DNA of 64,000 nt from AP-15 sp963733945 (GTDB lineage Bacteria; Pseudomonadota; Alphaproteobacteria; ATCC43930; CGMCC-115725), in the NCBI GenBank assembly GCA_963733945.1, contig CAVTFD010000039.1, positions 62,001 through 126,000 on the forward strand, written 5' to 3'. Below the pieces are notes generated by a model. It was not told the origin of the DNA. It saw only the letters and a program-made list of their open reading frames with translations, and did no database searches. The position numbers and the translations under genes are program-made. Shown here in pieces: positions 22,956-32,925 of this stretch (the stretch's first letter is position 1; the number at the start of each line of letters is the position of its first letter).

Positions 22956-24395
22956 CTATTGCAATGCTGGCGCCGCGGCGGGCTGCGGCGCCGTCGCGAA
23001 CGAGCATGCCTCGTACAGCGCGTACAGCCTCGCGCCTTCGATCTGCCAATTGAATCGCCAACGGGCAAAGAGCAAGGCGTTTTCTCGCGCCCGCCGCAGA
23101 AGCGCCGGATCGTCGAGCACCCGCTGTACCGCCCGAGACAAGGTTCCGCGTTGCGCAGAATCGTAGAATAAACCAGCTTCGGCTTCGGTCAGGATCGATT
23201 TGACGTAGGGCAGATCATTTGCGATGACCAGCAGGCCGGCATGCAAGTATTGCGACAGTTTGTTCGGACAGCAAAGACGATCGTTGATGATCGTCGGCCG
23301 GTAGGGAATGATGCCGACATCCGCCTCGGCGCCAGCGGCGACCAGCTCGTTCTCGGCGACCGGGTCGAGAAAATAAACGTTGCGGTCCAGCAATCCGAGA
23401 CCGACCGTGAGGTTTATGGCCTGTGTACGCCAGACGTTGGCGGGTCCGCGCAGGAACAGCGCGGCGCGATCGGGATCCACCGCCTGCCATTCCATAATCA
23501 TTTCGGCGATGCCGCGAGCCGGCGAAAATCGGCCCTGGAACAGGAACCTGACACGACCGCGGGCGAGCCGAGCCATTTCCGATTGAAGGGGTTCGCGGCG
23601 CATGGTCCAAGGCTCGGCGTTAGCGACGGCGTGCACGATCGGAAGCGCGTAAGCTTGGCGCATGACATCGGCAAGGAGCGGGTTGACCGTCACCACCGCA
23701 TCCGCCTGCCTAATCAACAAGCGCTCAAGCATCGAGAAGAAGCCGATATCGATCCATCGACCGGCGGGGTCGCTGCACGGATAAAATTCGTGCGCATCGT
23801 AAATCAGACGACAGCCGTAATGGCGCTTTGCCAGCACTCCGACCAACAGGGTGTCGAGGTCATTGCAGTGCACGATGTCGGGTTTGTCGGGCATCGAACG
23901 GATGGCGTTCCAGAACAGCTCTGCCGCCGGAGAAAATTGCTGCCGGAGCGCATTGAACACGTAAAAAACCCGGGCCGAGAGCCGAGCACGCATTGCATCA
24001 AGCGGCTCGGAGGTTTCAGCGCCCGATAGTATCGCCGTTTCGGGAGTGGCCGCGTCGGCCATCCGCCGACGCACCATCGGCGCCAACAGCGATGCGATCG
24101 CGTCGGCGAAGGCCAGCGGCGCCGAAAGCAGGATCAGCAGGGCGCGGTAGCAGAGATCGAGCGGGAAATTGAGAGCGCCATTGAGCCGCCAAAGAAAGAC
24201 CAGCGCACTGCGCGTCTTGCGCCGAAACAACTTTGACGTGCAGCGATCGATCGCGGTGCCGGGCCGATCGACGGCATCCTCTCGGGTGAAGCCGAGCAGC
24301 ATCACATCGAATCGCGGTAGTGCGGCCTCGGCTTCCCAGCGGATCCGTGGATCGAGACTGGGCGCGTGCGCGCAAATCATCAGAACACGCGGCAT
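22956..24395 (-). CDS. GT4-family glycosyltransferase (paralogue A)
   Basis: A 479-residue protein with an N-terminal RVLMICAHAPSLDPRIRWEA, an internal amphipathic region with two hydrophobic stretches near residues 90-125, PDIVHCNDLDTLLVGVLAKRHYGCRLIYDAHEFYP near 190, and a GT4 donor-binding region RVRFLFQGRFSPARGIAEMI followed by CCPNKLSQYLHAGLLVIANDL. It is 11 bp upstream of AsnB copy 1. It is closely related to the protein at 25429-26907, from which it is separated by a methyltransferase gene; the pair look like a tandem duplication. ATG 24395 is chosen because the homology begins there. It probably adds one sugar to a lipid-linked chain. Confidence 0.85.
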   Translation of the reverse strand: MPRVLMICAHAPSLDPRIRWEAEAALPRFDVMLLGFTREDAVDRPGTAIDRCTSKLFRRKTRSALVFLWRLNGALNFPLDLCYRALLILLSAPLAFADAIASLLAPMVRRRMADAATPETAILSGAETSEPLDAMRARLSARVFYVFNALRQQFSPAAELFWNAIRSMPDKPDIVHCNDLDTLLVGVLAKRHYGCRLIYDAHEFYPCSDPAGRWIDIGFFSMLERLLIRQADAVVTVNPLLADVMRQAYALPIVHAVANAEPWTMRREPLQSEMARLARGRVRFLFQGRFSPARGIAEMIMEWQAVDPDRAALFLRGPANVWRTQAINLTVGLGLLDRNVYFLDPVAENELVAAGAEADVGIIPYRPTIINDRLCCPNKLSQYLHAGLLVIANDLPYVKSILTEAEAGLFYDSAQRGTLSRAVQRVLDDPALLRRARENALLFARWRFNWQIEGARLYALYEACSFATAPQPAAAPALQ

Positions 24396-24474
24396 GCGGG
24401 GCAGAGAACGGCTGTTTTGCCCGCTTGCTCGCGGAACTGCAGGTGATCGCCAACAACTCATCGCGTTCCGCCGC

Positions 24475-25413
24475 TCAAACCCGCGGCGTCAGCTGGTAGC
24501 AGGCGTCGATTCCTGCCCCATGCCCGCGATAGCATGGAAACCCATGATGATCGATCGTCAACTCTAGCAGAAACCGGCGGCTCGGCTCCGGCATCCGGCG
24601 ATCCTGGATCGCATCGAACCGATAGGGCAGAATCTTGGCTTCATGCATCGATACGGCCGCGCCGAGAAACTCGGCATCGAAGCCAGCTGCGCCGGCAAGC
24701 TCGATGAAGTCCGGTGGCCGATAGGCATTGGCGATCGGGCAGTTCTCGCCGTCGGTCGTCCGGGCAAATGCCTGTTCGAGCGTCAGATCGGCGAACGCGT
24801 TCTCGACCAGCCGCTTAATATACGCAACAAACAGGTGCATCCACACGCTGTCATGGTTGTAAACCATGATCCGCGCGTGGCCGTCGGGCCGCAGGATGCG
24901 GCGAAATTCCCGCAACCAGCCGAGGGGATCGGGGACATGATGCAGAACGCCCGAGGAATGGACATAATCAACCGAATTCGTTGCCAGTGGCAGCACGCGG
25001 GCGGCGGCGTCGAGTTGCAGGAACTCGCAGCTCGCCCGGTGCAGCGCCAACCGCGCTCGCGCCTCGGCGAGTGACGAACCGGACACATCGATCGCGATCA
25101 ATCGCGCCGGACGAGACTCTGTCGAAAATCCGACGACATCGTGTCCGGGCCCGCAGCCAAAATCGAGGACCACCCGACCGTTCTGGTTATTCACCGGCAT
25201 CAGCGCGGCATAGCCAAAATATTGATCGTTACGCCATCTCAGATAGGCGAGCGAATCCTCAATAGATCGGAAGTCTCGATGCAGCGTTACATTGTAATCG
25301 GTCCAATAGCCGGCAACCTTGCTCGCGTCTTCGGCGGGGTCGTCGCGGGTGCCGGAAATCAGCGATTTCAATGGTTGAATCTTCGCCAGCAGGATCGTTC
25401 TGATGCCCGGCAT
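24475..25413 (-). CDS. Class I SAM-dependent methyltransferase
   Basis: A 312-residue enzyme. The SAM-binding motif I is VVLDFGCGPGHDVVGF near residue 82, the acidic loop is LIAIDVSGSSLAEARARL, and motif IV/post-motif is SVDYVHSSGVLHHVPDPLGWLREFRRILRPDG, the Methyltransf_11 layout. The C-terminal part contains conserved residues around RPPDFIELAGAAGFDAEFLGAAVS. It sits between two paralogous glycosyltransferases and probably O-methylates a sugar of the polysaccharide. Target unknown. Confidence 0.85.
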   Translation of the reverse strand: MPGIRTILLAKIQPLKSLISGTRDDPAEDASKVAGYWTDYNVTLHRDFRSIEDSLAYLRWRNDQYFGYAALMPVNNQNGRVVLDFGCGPGHDVVGFSTESRPARLIAIDVSGSSLAEARARLALHRASCEFLQLDAAARVLPLATNSVDYVHSSGVLHHVPDPLGWLREFRRILRPDGHARIMVYNHDSVWMHLFVAYIKRLVENAFADLTLEQAFARTTDGENCPIANAYRPPDFIELAGAAGFDAEFLGAAVSMHEAKILPYRFDAIQDRRMPEPSRRFLLELTIDHHGFPCYRGHGAGIDACYQLTPRV

Positions 25414-25428
25414 CGCGTCATCGCACCT

Positions 25429-26907
25429 TCAGCCCGCGGCATTCTCAGGACGGGCATCACGCAGACCGGTCCCAGTCGGCAAGCCGGATGCTGACGAGAC
25501 GCCGGTCTGCATCCCGCTGTAAAGATCGAGGAAGGTCTTGCCGTAATTTTGCCAGTTGAAACGTTCGCGCGCAAAGCGGCATGCATGTTGCCGGCACCGC
25601 CGCAGAAATTCCGGGTTGTCCGCTACTTGGTGGACGACATCAACGAGCGTCGCCAGGTTGGTGGAATCATAACAGATGCCGGCACCGGCTTCATCGATCA
25701 CCGATCGTACGTAAGGCAAATCGTTGGCCACGACCATGAGACCCGCATGGAGATATTGGGACAGCTTGTTGGGGCAGCTCAGCCGCTCGTTGAGCGCCAA
25801 CGGCAGATACGGGATGAGGCCGACATCGGCCTCCGCCGCCGCCTGGACCAGCTGGTCCTCGGCCACCGCTTCGAGGAAATATACGCTCTTGCCCAGCACT
25901 CCAAGCTGCGCCGCCAGTGCCGCTGCCTGTTGGCGCCACATGTTGTCCGGGCCACGCAGGAACAGCGCCGCCTTGCCGGCGTCGACATGCACCCAGCCGT
26001 GGATCAGCTCTTCAACGCCGCGGGCCAATGTGAAACGGCCCTGGAACAGGAATTTCACGCGCCCATTGGCAAGTGCCGCCATCTCCCAAGCAGTTTCGAG
26101 CGCCGGCCGACTCTCGATCCACGGCTCGACGTTCGGCACCGAGAATACTTGCTTCAGGCGATAAGCTCGGCGAATTTCTTCCGCCAGCAGCGGATTGACC
26201 GTAACCACAGCGTCTGCTTTGCGAATCAGGAGTCGCTCGACCGCGGCAAAAAATGTGGTGTCGATCCACCGGCACAACAAATCCGCCACCGGCCAGAATT
26301 CATGCGCATCATAGATAACGCGACAACCGTACTTCCGTTTCGCCAATATCCCGACCAACAACGTGTCGAGATCGTTGCAATGTACCACATCCGGCTTGGT
26401 GGGCAGGTCACGCACGTAATTCCAGAAGAAGGCGCTCGCCGGGGCAAATTGAACACGCAACACCGCGATGATGTAATGCATGCGCGCCGCCACGCGGAAA
26501 TGCGCCGTGTCGAACAGCCCAGCCACTACCCGCGACAGCAACCGTAACGTGAGGAGCTGGTGCGCGCCCCGGATCAAGACGCGCGTTAGGCGCACGAAAA
26601 TTTCCGCAACAACCAGCAACGGCATCATCGGAACGAGGGCAATGAGCGCCGAGATCGACAGCCAACGTGGCAGTGTGTCCTTGAACCTCCAAAAATAATA
26701 AACCGGGGTGATTTCGGAATACGGTTGGCGCACGATGCGGTACCCATCGCGTTGCTCTATTTGATTACACGACCCATCGGCTCGGTTGAAGCCCAGCACC
26801 GTCACTTCGAAACGCGCCGCGGCGGCTCTCGCTTCCCACCCGATCCGGGGGTCGAGGTTCGGTTCGTGCGCGCAGATCATCAGCACGCGAACCCTATTGC
26901 CGCTCAC
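25429..26907 (-). CDS. GT4-family glycosyltransferase (paralogue B)
   Basis: A 492-residue paralogue of the 22956-24395 protein. They share RVLMICAHEPNLDPRIGWEA, KPDVVHCNDLDTLLVGILAKRKYGCRVIYDAHEFWP, the double hydrophobic stretch near residues 85-130, and CPNKLSQYLHAGLMVVANDLPYVRSV. The start is GTG 26907, overlapping the 3' end of the glycosyltransferase upstream; a longer frame without homology extends further. Divergence between the copies suggests different acceptors. It lies 15 bp upstream of the methyltransferase, so the order GT-methyltransferase-GT is one transcript. Confidence 0.85.
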   Translation of the reverse strand: MSGNRVRVLMICAHEPNLDPRIGWEARAAAARFEVTVLGFNRADGSCNQIEQRDGYRIVRQPYSEITPVYYFWRFKDTLPRWLSISALIALVPMMPLLVVAEIFVRLTRVLIRGAHQLLTLRLLSRVVAGLFDTAHFRVAARMHYIIAVLRVQFAPASAFFWNYVRDLPTKPDVVHCNDLDTLLVGILAKRKYGCRVIYDAHEFWPVADLLCRWIDTTFFAAVERLLIRKADAVVTVNPLLAEEIRRAYRLKQVFSVPNVEPWIESRPALETAWEMAALANGRVKFLFQGRFTLARGVEELIHGWVHVDAGKAALFLRGPDNMWRQQAAALAAQLGVLGKSVYFLEAVAEDQLVQAAAEADVGLIPYLPLALNERLSCPNKLSQYLHAGLMVVANDLPYVRSVIDEAGAGICYDSTNLATLVDVVHQVADNPEFLRRCRQHACRFARERFNWQNYGKTFLDLYSGMQTGVSSASGLPTGTGLRDARPENAAG

Positions 26908-28237
26908 GAGCCCTCTCCCTGGTCTGCTCCCACGCCCGAGCGGCACCGCGCTCGGCGGCACGAAACAGCCGATAGGATTGCAAACTGCTCCACCATCCCC
27001 GGGCGCCAAAAATGCGCGGTCTCGTGCTTCGAGCGAGTTCATAGTACCGCGCCTCGACCCGCCGTGCCTCTGCGTCGAGATCACCCTCGGACCGGACGAT
27101 CCGGTAAGCATTCTCGGCTATTTTCGCGCGCAGGCAAGCATCATCAAGCAACGCGAGGATGCCCGCCGCAATCCCCTCGGCCGTCGCGGTTACGAAATAG
27201 GCGCTTTCGCCGTGCCGCACGATTTCCTCGTAGCGCGGCAAGCGGCTGAGGATATTGGGCGTCTGGCAAGCCATGCTTTCCAACAGAGTCTGCGGCAGCC
27301 CGTCGGACGAGGGCACCGCGATCGAGGCGTCCGCCAGGCTGTAAAAAAGCGGCATGTCGTCGTGATCGATCCGACCGCAAAACATGACCTCCCTATGCAG
27401 AGCAAACCTTGCCACCTGTTCGGCAATTGCCCGCTTGTAGGCGGGGTCGGCACCATACTCGGTGACCAGCAATACAGCATCGGGATGGCGCCGGCGGACG
27501 ATCGCCATCGCCTCGACGACGAGGTGGACGCGATAGAGCGGCTGTAGGATCTTTGGGCTGAGAATGATGCGATGCTCGGGCGTTAGCCAGAGCGAGCGGC
27601 GCAGGTCCGTAGGATCGACCCGCCGGAACTGCCGCAACGAGACGCCCCAAACGATGCGTTCGGCCTTTTTGCCGAAGCCCCCCAGACGATCGAGCTCCGC
27701 CGTCAAATAATTCGATTTCGAGGTGATGTAGTCGGCTCTGCGCAGCAGCTCCAATGTGAGCCATTTGCCGGTCGGCGTCGGGCTGCCCTGCTCGTCGAAT
27801 AGTACGTCTCCTCCCATCACCGTGACGACGAGCGGTCGACAACCGACAAGTCCGGCGAGCCAGCCGAAATAGGCGTAAGCGAAATGGACATGGACGACAT
27901 CGGGGCGGCACCGACGCAGCAGGCGAATGAACACGATCAGCCGCCAAGCGTCGTCGACCAGCCTGTCGCCCGCTCTGCGGGCCGCCCACAGGCACAGGCG
28001 GAACCACCAGCGTTGAGCCAACCCCTCATCCCAGGCCGGCACCAACTCGACGACGCCGGGAATCCCGTGGGGGCTCGCCGTCTCCGTGATCAGAAAGACG
28101 CGGTGACCCAACTCGGCAAAACAGCGCACACGGGTTGCCACATGAGTGCTCGTGGCGTAGCCGATCGCGCAGATCGTTAGCGGGCGACGGCCTCGCTCGA
28201 TCGGCTCGTTTGCTGGGAGCTCGAGGGCCGCGGCCAT
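26894..28237 (-). CDS. GT4-family glycosyltransferase
   Basis: A 447-residue GT-B enzyme. The acceptor domain begins RRPLTICAIGYATSTHVATRVRCFAELGHRV, with VVHVHFAYAYFGWLAGLVGCRPLVVTVMGGD near residue 120. The donor domain has RIILSPKILQPLYRVHLVVEAM and the nucleotide-sugar motif SSDGLPQTLLESMACQTPNIL. ATG 28237 is used; it is 7 bp after the AsnB copy 2 stop. It ends with a basic tail rich in Arg and Glu. Role: one transfer step in polysaccharide assembly at the cytoplasmic membrane. Confidence 0.87.
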   Translation of the reverse strand: MAAALELPANEPIERGRRPLTICAIGYATSTHVATRVRCFAELGHRVFLITETASPHGIPGVVELVPAWDEGLAQRWWFRLCLWAARRAGDRLVDDAWRLIVFIRLLRRCRPDVVHVHFAYAYFGWLAGLVGCRPLVVTVMGGDVLFDEQGSPTPTGKWLTLELLRRADYITSKSNYLTAELDRLGGFGKKAERIVWGVSLRQFRRVDPTDLRRSLWLTPEHRIILSPKILQPLYRVHLVVEAMAIVRRRHPDAVLLVTEYGADPAYKRAIAEQVARFALHREVMFCGRIDHDDMPLFYSLADASIAVPSSDGLPQTLLESMACQTPNILSRLPRYEEIVRHGESAYFVTATAEGIAAGILALLDDACLRAKIAENAYRIVRSEGDLDAEARRVEARYYELARSTRPRIFGARGWWSSLQSYRLFRAAERGAARAWEQTRERARERQ

Positions 28238-28244
28238 GGGACGC

Positions 28245-30143
28245 TCAACAGCTCGCTGCGAACAGTTCCCGCCGCGTATCGACAAAGCGCTGGTACCACA
28301 GCTCAAGCATCAACAGCGCAAAGATCTTGTTCGAAGCGTCGAACTTGCCGCAGAAATGTCCGTCGATTAGTGATACGACCGCCTGCTGGCGATAGAGGCC
28401 GCGCTGGAGAAACCGCGGGCCGGCGAGGCTGTCGCGGATGAAGTCGCTCAGCTCACCGCGCATCCAGACCTTCATCGGTACATTGAACCCCTGCTTCGGC
28501 CGATACAGGATATCGCGCGGCAGGTAGGGCTCCATTGCCTTCTTGACGAGGTACTTGCCGTCGCTACCGCGCAGCTTGTATCGCGAAGGCACGGTGAAGG
28601 CCCAACTGACCAGGTGGTGATCCAGGAATGGCACCCGCGCCTCCAGCCCGTGTGCCATCGTCATGCGATCGACCTTCGTCAGCATCTCGCTGACGAGGGT
28701 CGTCTTGATGTCAGTATAGAGTTTGCGGTCGAGCTGATCCTCCCCTGGCGCCTTATCGAGACAGCGCTGCACAACGTTATCCTGTAAGGCGTAGAGTACC
28801 GGCACCGCTAGCTCCGGCTGCAGCAACTGGGCGAGATCATCCCGTTGAAGGCATGAAAACGATCGCAAATAGCGCTCGTCTCGCAGATGCCCTGAGCCGT
28901 GCCGGCGCCGTCTGATCGCCGGCATCAGACTGGCGAGCATCGCCACCCCGCGCAGCGCCAGCGCCAGTTGCGACCCGGCGGTCGCCGGCAGTGCGAGCGG
29001 CGGAAAATCAGCGTGGCGCCATACATAGCCCGCAAAAACTTCATCCCCTCCGTCGCCGCTCAACACCACCTTCACGTGGCGTCTGGCAAGCTGCGCGAGG
29101 AAATAGAGGGCGAAGGCCGAAGAGATCGCGAACGGCTCGTCGGCGTGCCAGACGACGCGAGACAACCCCTCGATCAGGTCGGGGCTGAGCCTCATCTCAT
29201 GGTGACGGGCGCCGCAATGCGCCGCGACGGAAACGGCGTAGGGACCCTCGTCGAACTCGGCGAGACCCGGAAAGGTGATGCTGAAAGTCTCGATCGGCGC
29301 CGACGTAACCCCAGCGGCTGCCGAGACGATGCTGCTCGAATCGACGCCGCCGCTCAGAAATGCGCCGACTGGCACATCAGCGACCATATGCGAGCGCACC
29401 GCCGCCTGAAAGCGCATCGAGAACCCGGCGCACGCATCGTCGAACGACAGTTCGCGGTCCGGATCGATCACGATCTCCCAATAGCGCCGCTGCTCGACGC
29501 CGCGGCGGGTCACCTTGAGGTAATGGCCCGGCGGCAGCTTGTGCACGCCCTTCAAGATGCAGCGTGCGTCGGGGATGCTGAGAAGGTGGAAATATTCTGC
29601 GAGCGCGGCCGGGTCGATATCGGCTGCCACGCGCGGATCCGCCAAGAGGCTCTTCATTTCCGAGGCGAAAAGGAAGTGCCGATCATCGGCGAAATAATAT
29701 AGCGGCTTGATGCCGAGGCGGTCGCGCGCCAGGATCAGGCTCTGCTTACGGGCATCCCAGATCGCCAGCGCGAACATGCCGTCGATCGCCTCGAGAAAGC
29801 CTTCGCCCATCACCTCGTAAAGGTGAAGGATGACTTCGGTGTCGGAAGCCGAGCGGAAGCGATGGCCGCGCTGCCGCAGGCTCGCCGCCAGCTCCGCATA
29901 ATTGTAGCACTCGCCATTGTAGGTGATCCAGGTGGCCTCGTCGTCGCTGCTCATCGGCTGATGCCCGGCGGCCGACAGATCGATGATCGACAGCCGGCGG
30001 TGCCCGAGGCCGACGCTGCCGGACAGCCAATGTCCCGCGTCGTCCGGCCCGCGATGGGCGATCAGATCCGTCATGCGGCGCAACAAGCGCGGATCGGCCT
30101 CCCTCCTCGGGTCGAATTCAAGGATCCCGGCGATGCCGCACAT
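28245..30143 (-). CDS. asnB: Asparagine synthase-type glutamine amidotransferase (copy 2)
   Basis: A 632-residue protein beginning MCGIAGILEFDP with the glutaminase Cys2, then IAHRGPDDAGHW and YNGECYNYAELA (Cys where Ile is common). The synthetase domain has SGGVDSSSIVSAA, SGDGGDEVFAGYVWRH, and MTMAHGLEARVPFLDHHLV. All ATP- and glutamine-site motifs are intact. A 250-bp stretch at 33988-34240 is a decayed duplicate of its middle region. It is followed closely by a glycosyltransferase. As with the other copies, amidation of a uronic acid residue is the likely role. Confidence 0.9.
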   Translation of the reverse strand: MCGIAGILEFDPRREADPRLLRRMTDLIAHRGPDDAGHWLSGSVGLGHRRLSIIDLSAAGHQPMSSDDEATWITYNGECYNYAELAASLRQRGHRFRSASDTEVILHLYEVMGEGFLEAIDGMFALAIWDARKQSLILARDRLGIKPLYYFADDRHFLFASEMKSLLADPRVAADIDPAALAEYFHLLSIPDARCILKGVHKLPPGHYLKVTRRGVEQRRYWEIVIDPDRELSFDDACAGFSMRFQAAVRSHMVADVPVGAFLSGGVDSSSIVSAAAGVTSAPIETFSITFPGLAEFDEGPYAVSVAAHCGARHHEMRLSPDLIEGLSRVVWHADEPFAISSAFALYFLAQLARRHVKVVLSGDGGDEVFAGYVWRHADFPPLALPATAGSQLALALRGVAMLASLMPAIRRRRHGSGHLRDERYLRSFSCLQRDDLAQLLQPELAVPVLYALQDNVVQRCLDKAPGEDQLDRKLYTDIKTTLVSEMLTKVDRMTMAHGLEARVPFLDHHLVSWAFTVPSRYKLRGSDGKYLVKKAMEPYLPRDILYRPKQGFNVPMKVWMRGELSDFIRDSLAGPRFLQRGLYRQQAVVSLIDGHFCGKFDASNKIFALLMLELWYQRFVDTRRELFAASC

Positions 30144-30236
30144 CAGCGTGTCCCCGCGCACCCACCGCTTATCTCAATACTCTCGGCCCGCGCCGGGGTG
30201 GGCCCTCCCGGTGATTCCGGCGGCCATCATCGATCG

Positions 30237-31364
30237 TTATTCGCGACCGGAGGCCGCTGGCGGTTCCGGCACCGCCTTGCTCGGCTGCCCTTGAGCCAAC
30301 GGCCCGTCGCCAGCGCACAGATCGTAGCTGTTGACCTCGTCGATCAGAAAGCCGTTATCGGCCAGAACCTGCCGATCGTCGACCCGCCAGCGACGCTCTT
30401 GCATCGCCTTGATCAGATACTCGCTGGTCGCGAGATCGTAGTGCATCATGTCCTTGTAGTGCCGCAGGTCGCGGGTCAAACTCGGCGCCACCTGGAAATC
30501 GAACAGCTGCACATTGGGCTTGTCGGCAAGTTCGCCGGCGACGACGCGGCGGAACGGCAAGGCGTTGCTCAGCAGCCCGGAATCCGCCGGGATGTAGATC
30601 AATTGTGTCAGCGGCGGAAAGAACAGATAGAATTCGATCCGCGGATTGGCATCGACCACCGCGGTCAGGTTTTGCCGCACCGACTTGCGCATATCTTCGA
30701 TCATGTGGCGGGGCAGGGGGGATTCACCGGGGCGGTATTTGCGCCGGAACAGGCTGCAGTTGCCCGACCAGCTGGCCAGCACGACCGAAGGTCCGAACTG
30801 GAAACTCCGATACCAGGTGTCGAGCGCGTCGAGGTCGGTCTCTCCCCAGCCCCGCAGTACGCGCATCGACAGGTTGAGGGTCGAGAGTGACAGCGGATAT
30901 TCGATGTTGAACAGCGGCGATGGCCGATACATGAAATAGGGGAACGGCCCCTGATCGTCCCTTACCCACTGCGGCCCGCTACCGTAGAACGATTCAACGT
31001 CGAGACCCCAAAACACCCGTTTAACCTGCCCGGACGCGATCGCCTGCTGCAGGATCAGGTATTGCTCATGCGCGGTAGAGCCGGAGATTGACAATTTGAT
31101 GGCCCGGCCGCCCCATACCCGCTCCACGTCGGACGGCAGGAAGTTCTCGGTGACCGAAGTGCCGACGATCACCGTGTCATAGCGGAAGCTGCGGGCGAGC
31201 CCGACGTTCTGCAATCGCTGAAACCCCGGAAAGAACACGTGGTTGATGACATTCACCCCGTGGTAATAATGAAAAGGGTCGACCACGAAATTTATGCCGG
31301 CAACCGCGCCCAGCACGCTGAGCAAGGCGGCGAAAAAACCGGCGAGAAAGACCCGATGGTGCAA
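30237..31364 (-). CDS. SGNH/AlgJ-like periplasmic partner of MBOAT acyltransferase
   Basis: A 375-residue protein with one N-terminal membrane anchor (FLAGFFAALLSVLGAVAGINFVV) and a large extracytoplasmic domain. VIVGTSVTENFLPSD near residue 66 and KDMMHYDLATSEYLIKAM near 310 occupy the positions of the nucleophile and Asp/His motifs of SGNH-like proteins, though the usual GDS is GTS. It is encoded 13 bp after the MBOAT gene; MBOAT-SGNH pairs (AlgI-AlgJ, DltB-DltD, PatA-PatB) transfer acetyl groups onto polymers outside the cytoplasm. No ATG is available; TTG 31364 is the likely start. Assignment as acyl-transfer partner is inferred from context and motif spacing. Confidence 0.65.
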   Translation of the reverse strand: MHHRVFLAGFFAALLSVLGAVAGINFVVDPFHYYHGVNVINHVFFPGFQRLQNVGLARSFRYDTVIVGTSVTENFLPSDVERVWGGRAIKLSISGSTAHEQYLILQQAIASGQVKRVFWGLDVESFYGSGPQWVRDDQGPFPYFMYRPSPLFNIEYPLSLSTLNLSMRVLRGWGETDLDALDTWYRSFQFGPSVVLASWSGNCSLFRRKYRPGESPLPRHMIEDMRKSVRQNLTAVVDANPRIEFYLFFPPLTQLIYIPADSGLLSNALPFRRVVAGELADKPNVQLFDFQVAPSLTRDLRHYKDMMHYDLATSEYLIKAMQERRWRVDDRQVLADNGFLIDEVNSYDLCAGDGPLAQGQPSKAVPEPPAASGRE

Positions 31365-31377
31365 GCGCGTGCCGGCG

Positions 31378-32922
31378 TCAGAATTGGAAATACAGGAAGT
31401 CGCTGACTCGCGTGAAGGTCAGCACGGCAAGCGCGCCTAGCATGCCGAGGGCGGCGCCCCAGACGAGATTGCTGCGCCACGCCAGTGGAATTTGCGGCAA
31501 GGCGCTGCGCTCCATGCCGCCGAACTGTTCGCGCTCGATGAGTTGCTGCGTATTGGGCAAGATCATCGCGATAGCGATGACCGCGGCATAGCGTGCCACA
31601 TCGAAAAGGTGCGACAGACCGGCTGGCAAATCGGCTACATCTGTCCATTGGGCAAATGAAGAGGGCGGCATGGCGACCGCGCTGTTCGGGGTGAAGCCGA
31701 AGGCTCCGGTCATTGTCGCCAGCAGGCGGCCGGCCGTTGCCAGATCGGGGGCGCGGAAGACCACCCACGCCGCGACGACGGCGGCAAACGTGACGGCCAG
31801 CGCAGCCGTCTGCCGCAGCCCGGCCGGTATACGGTCCAGGATGCGAGCAGGACGGATCGCGCGCCAGCCGTGATTGACAACCAGATAGAGGCCATGCAGC
31901 CCGCCCCACACGACAAAGGTCCAGTTGGCCCCGTGCCACAAGCCGCCGAGCAGCATCGTCAGCATCAGGTTGACATAACGCCGCTGGCGTCCCCGCCGAT
32001 TGCCGCCGAGCGGGATGTAAAGATAGTCGCGCAGGAAGCGCGACAGCGTCATGTGCCAGCGCCTCCAGAAGTCGATGATGTTGGTTGCCTTGTATGGCGA
32101 ATTGAAGTTGAACGGCAGCCGTATGCCGAACATTCGCGACAAGCCGACCGCCATGTCGCAGTATCCCGAAAAATCGAAGTAGAGCTGCATGGTGTAGGCC
32201 AGCGCGCCCTGCCAGGCATACAGCATGCCGACGGAGTGACCGCTGCCGCTCGCGGCATTGAACACAGCCGCGACGTCTGGCGCGAACTGGTCGGCAATAA
32301 GGCATTTTTTGGCCAGGCCGAGCACAAAATATGACAGCCCGACCGCAATATTCTCGGCCGAGCGGCGATAGGTGAGCGGCGAGCGGAACTGCGGGATCAT
32401 CTCGCCGTGGTGCAATATCGGGCCCGCAATCAAGTGCGGAAAATAGGTCACGAACAGCGCATAGTGCGCAAAGTCGAAATGGCGCACTTCGCCACGGGAC
32501 GCGTCGACCAAGAAGGCGATCTGGGTGAAGGTGAAAAACGAAATACCGAGCGGTAATATTACCTGCAGCGTACCGAAATGGGCGGCCGCCATGGCATCGA
32601 CCGTAGACAGAAAGAAATTGACGTATTTGAAATAGCCGAGCACTGCGAGGTTGGCCGCGACGGCGCCTGCGAGGAGCCAGCGCCTGGTGCGGTCGCGACG
32701 GCGCACCGCCAGCTCGCCGAGCATCCGGCCGGCGAGAAAGTTCACGACGACCGAGGGCACCAGCAAACCGAGATAGCGAACGTCCCACCAGGCGTAGAAT
32801 GCCAGAGACGCCACGGCCAGCCAGATCGCGGCGGCGCGGATCTTCCAGGCGGACAGCAGGAAGAAGCCGGCCAGCGCGATCGGCAGAAACAGCAGCAGGA
32901 AGGGATAGGAATTGAACAGCAT
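31378..32922 (-). CDS. MBOAT-family O-acyltransferase (AlgI-like)
   Basis: A 514-residue polytopic protein starting MLFNSYPFLLLFLPIALAGFF, a classic AlgI-type N-terminus. Landmarks: YFKYVNFFLSTVDA, LPLGISFFTFTQIAFLVD, FPHLIAGPILHHGEMIPQF, FWRRWHMTLSRFLRDYLYIPLGGNR, and LLGGLWHGANWTFVVWGGLHG containing the catalytic membrane His. It moves acyl groups (usually acetyl) across the membrane for O-acetylation of an extracellular polysaccharide. The neighbouring SGNH-like gene supplies the probable second half of the system. The methyltransferase upstream ends 3 bp before it. Confidence 0.92.
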   Translation of the reverse strand: MLFNSYPFLLLFLPIALAGFFLLSAWKIRAAAIWLAVASLAFYAWWDVRYLGLLVPSVVVNFLAGRMLGELAVRRRDRTRRWLLAGAVAANLAVLGYFKYVNFFLSTVDAMAAAHFGTLQVILPLGISFFTFTQIAFLVDASRGEVRHFDFAHYALFVTYFPHLIAGPILHHGEMIPQFRSPLTYRRSAENIAVGLSYFVLGLAKKCLIADQFAPDVAAVFNAASGSGHSVGMLYAWQGALAYTMQLYFDFSGYCDMAVGLSRMFGIRLPFNFNSPYKATNIIDFWRRWHMTLSRFLRDYLYIPLGGNRRGRQRRYVNLMLTMLLGGLWHGANWTFVVWGGLHGLYLVVNHGWRAIRPARILDRIPAGLRQTAALAVTFAAVVAAWVVFRAPDLATAGRLLATMTGAFGFTPNSAVAMPPSSFAQWTDVADLPAGLSHLFDVARYAAVIAIAMILPNTQQLIEREQFGGMERSALPQIPLAWRSNLVWGAALGMLGALAVLTFTRVSDFLYFQF

Positions 32923-32925
32923 GTG

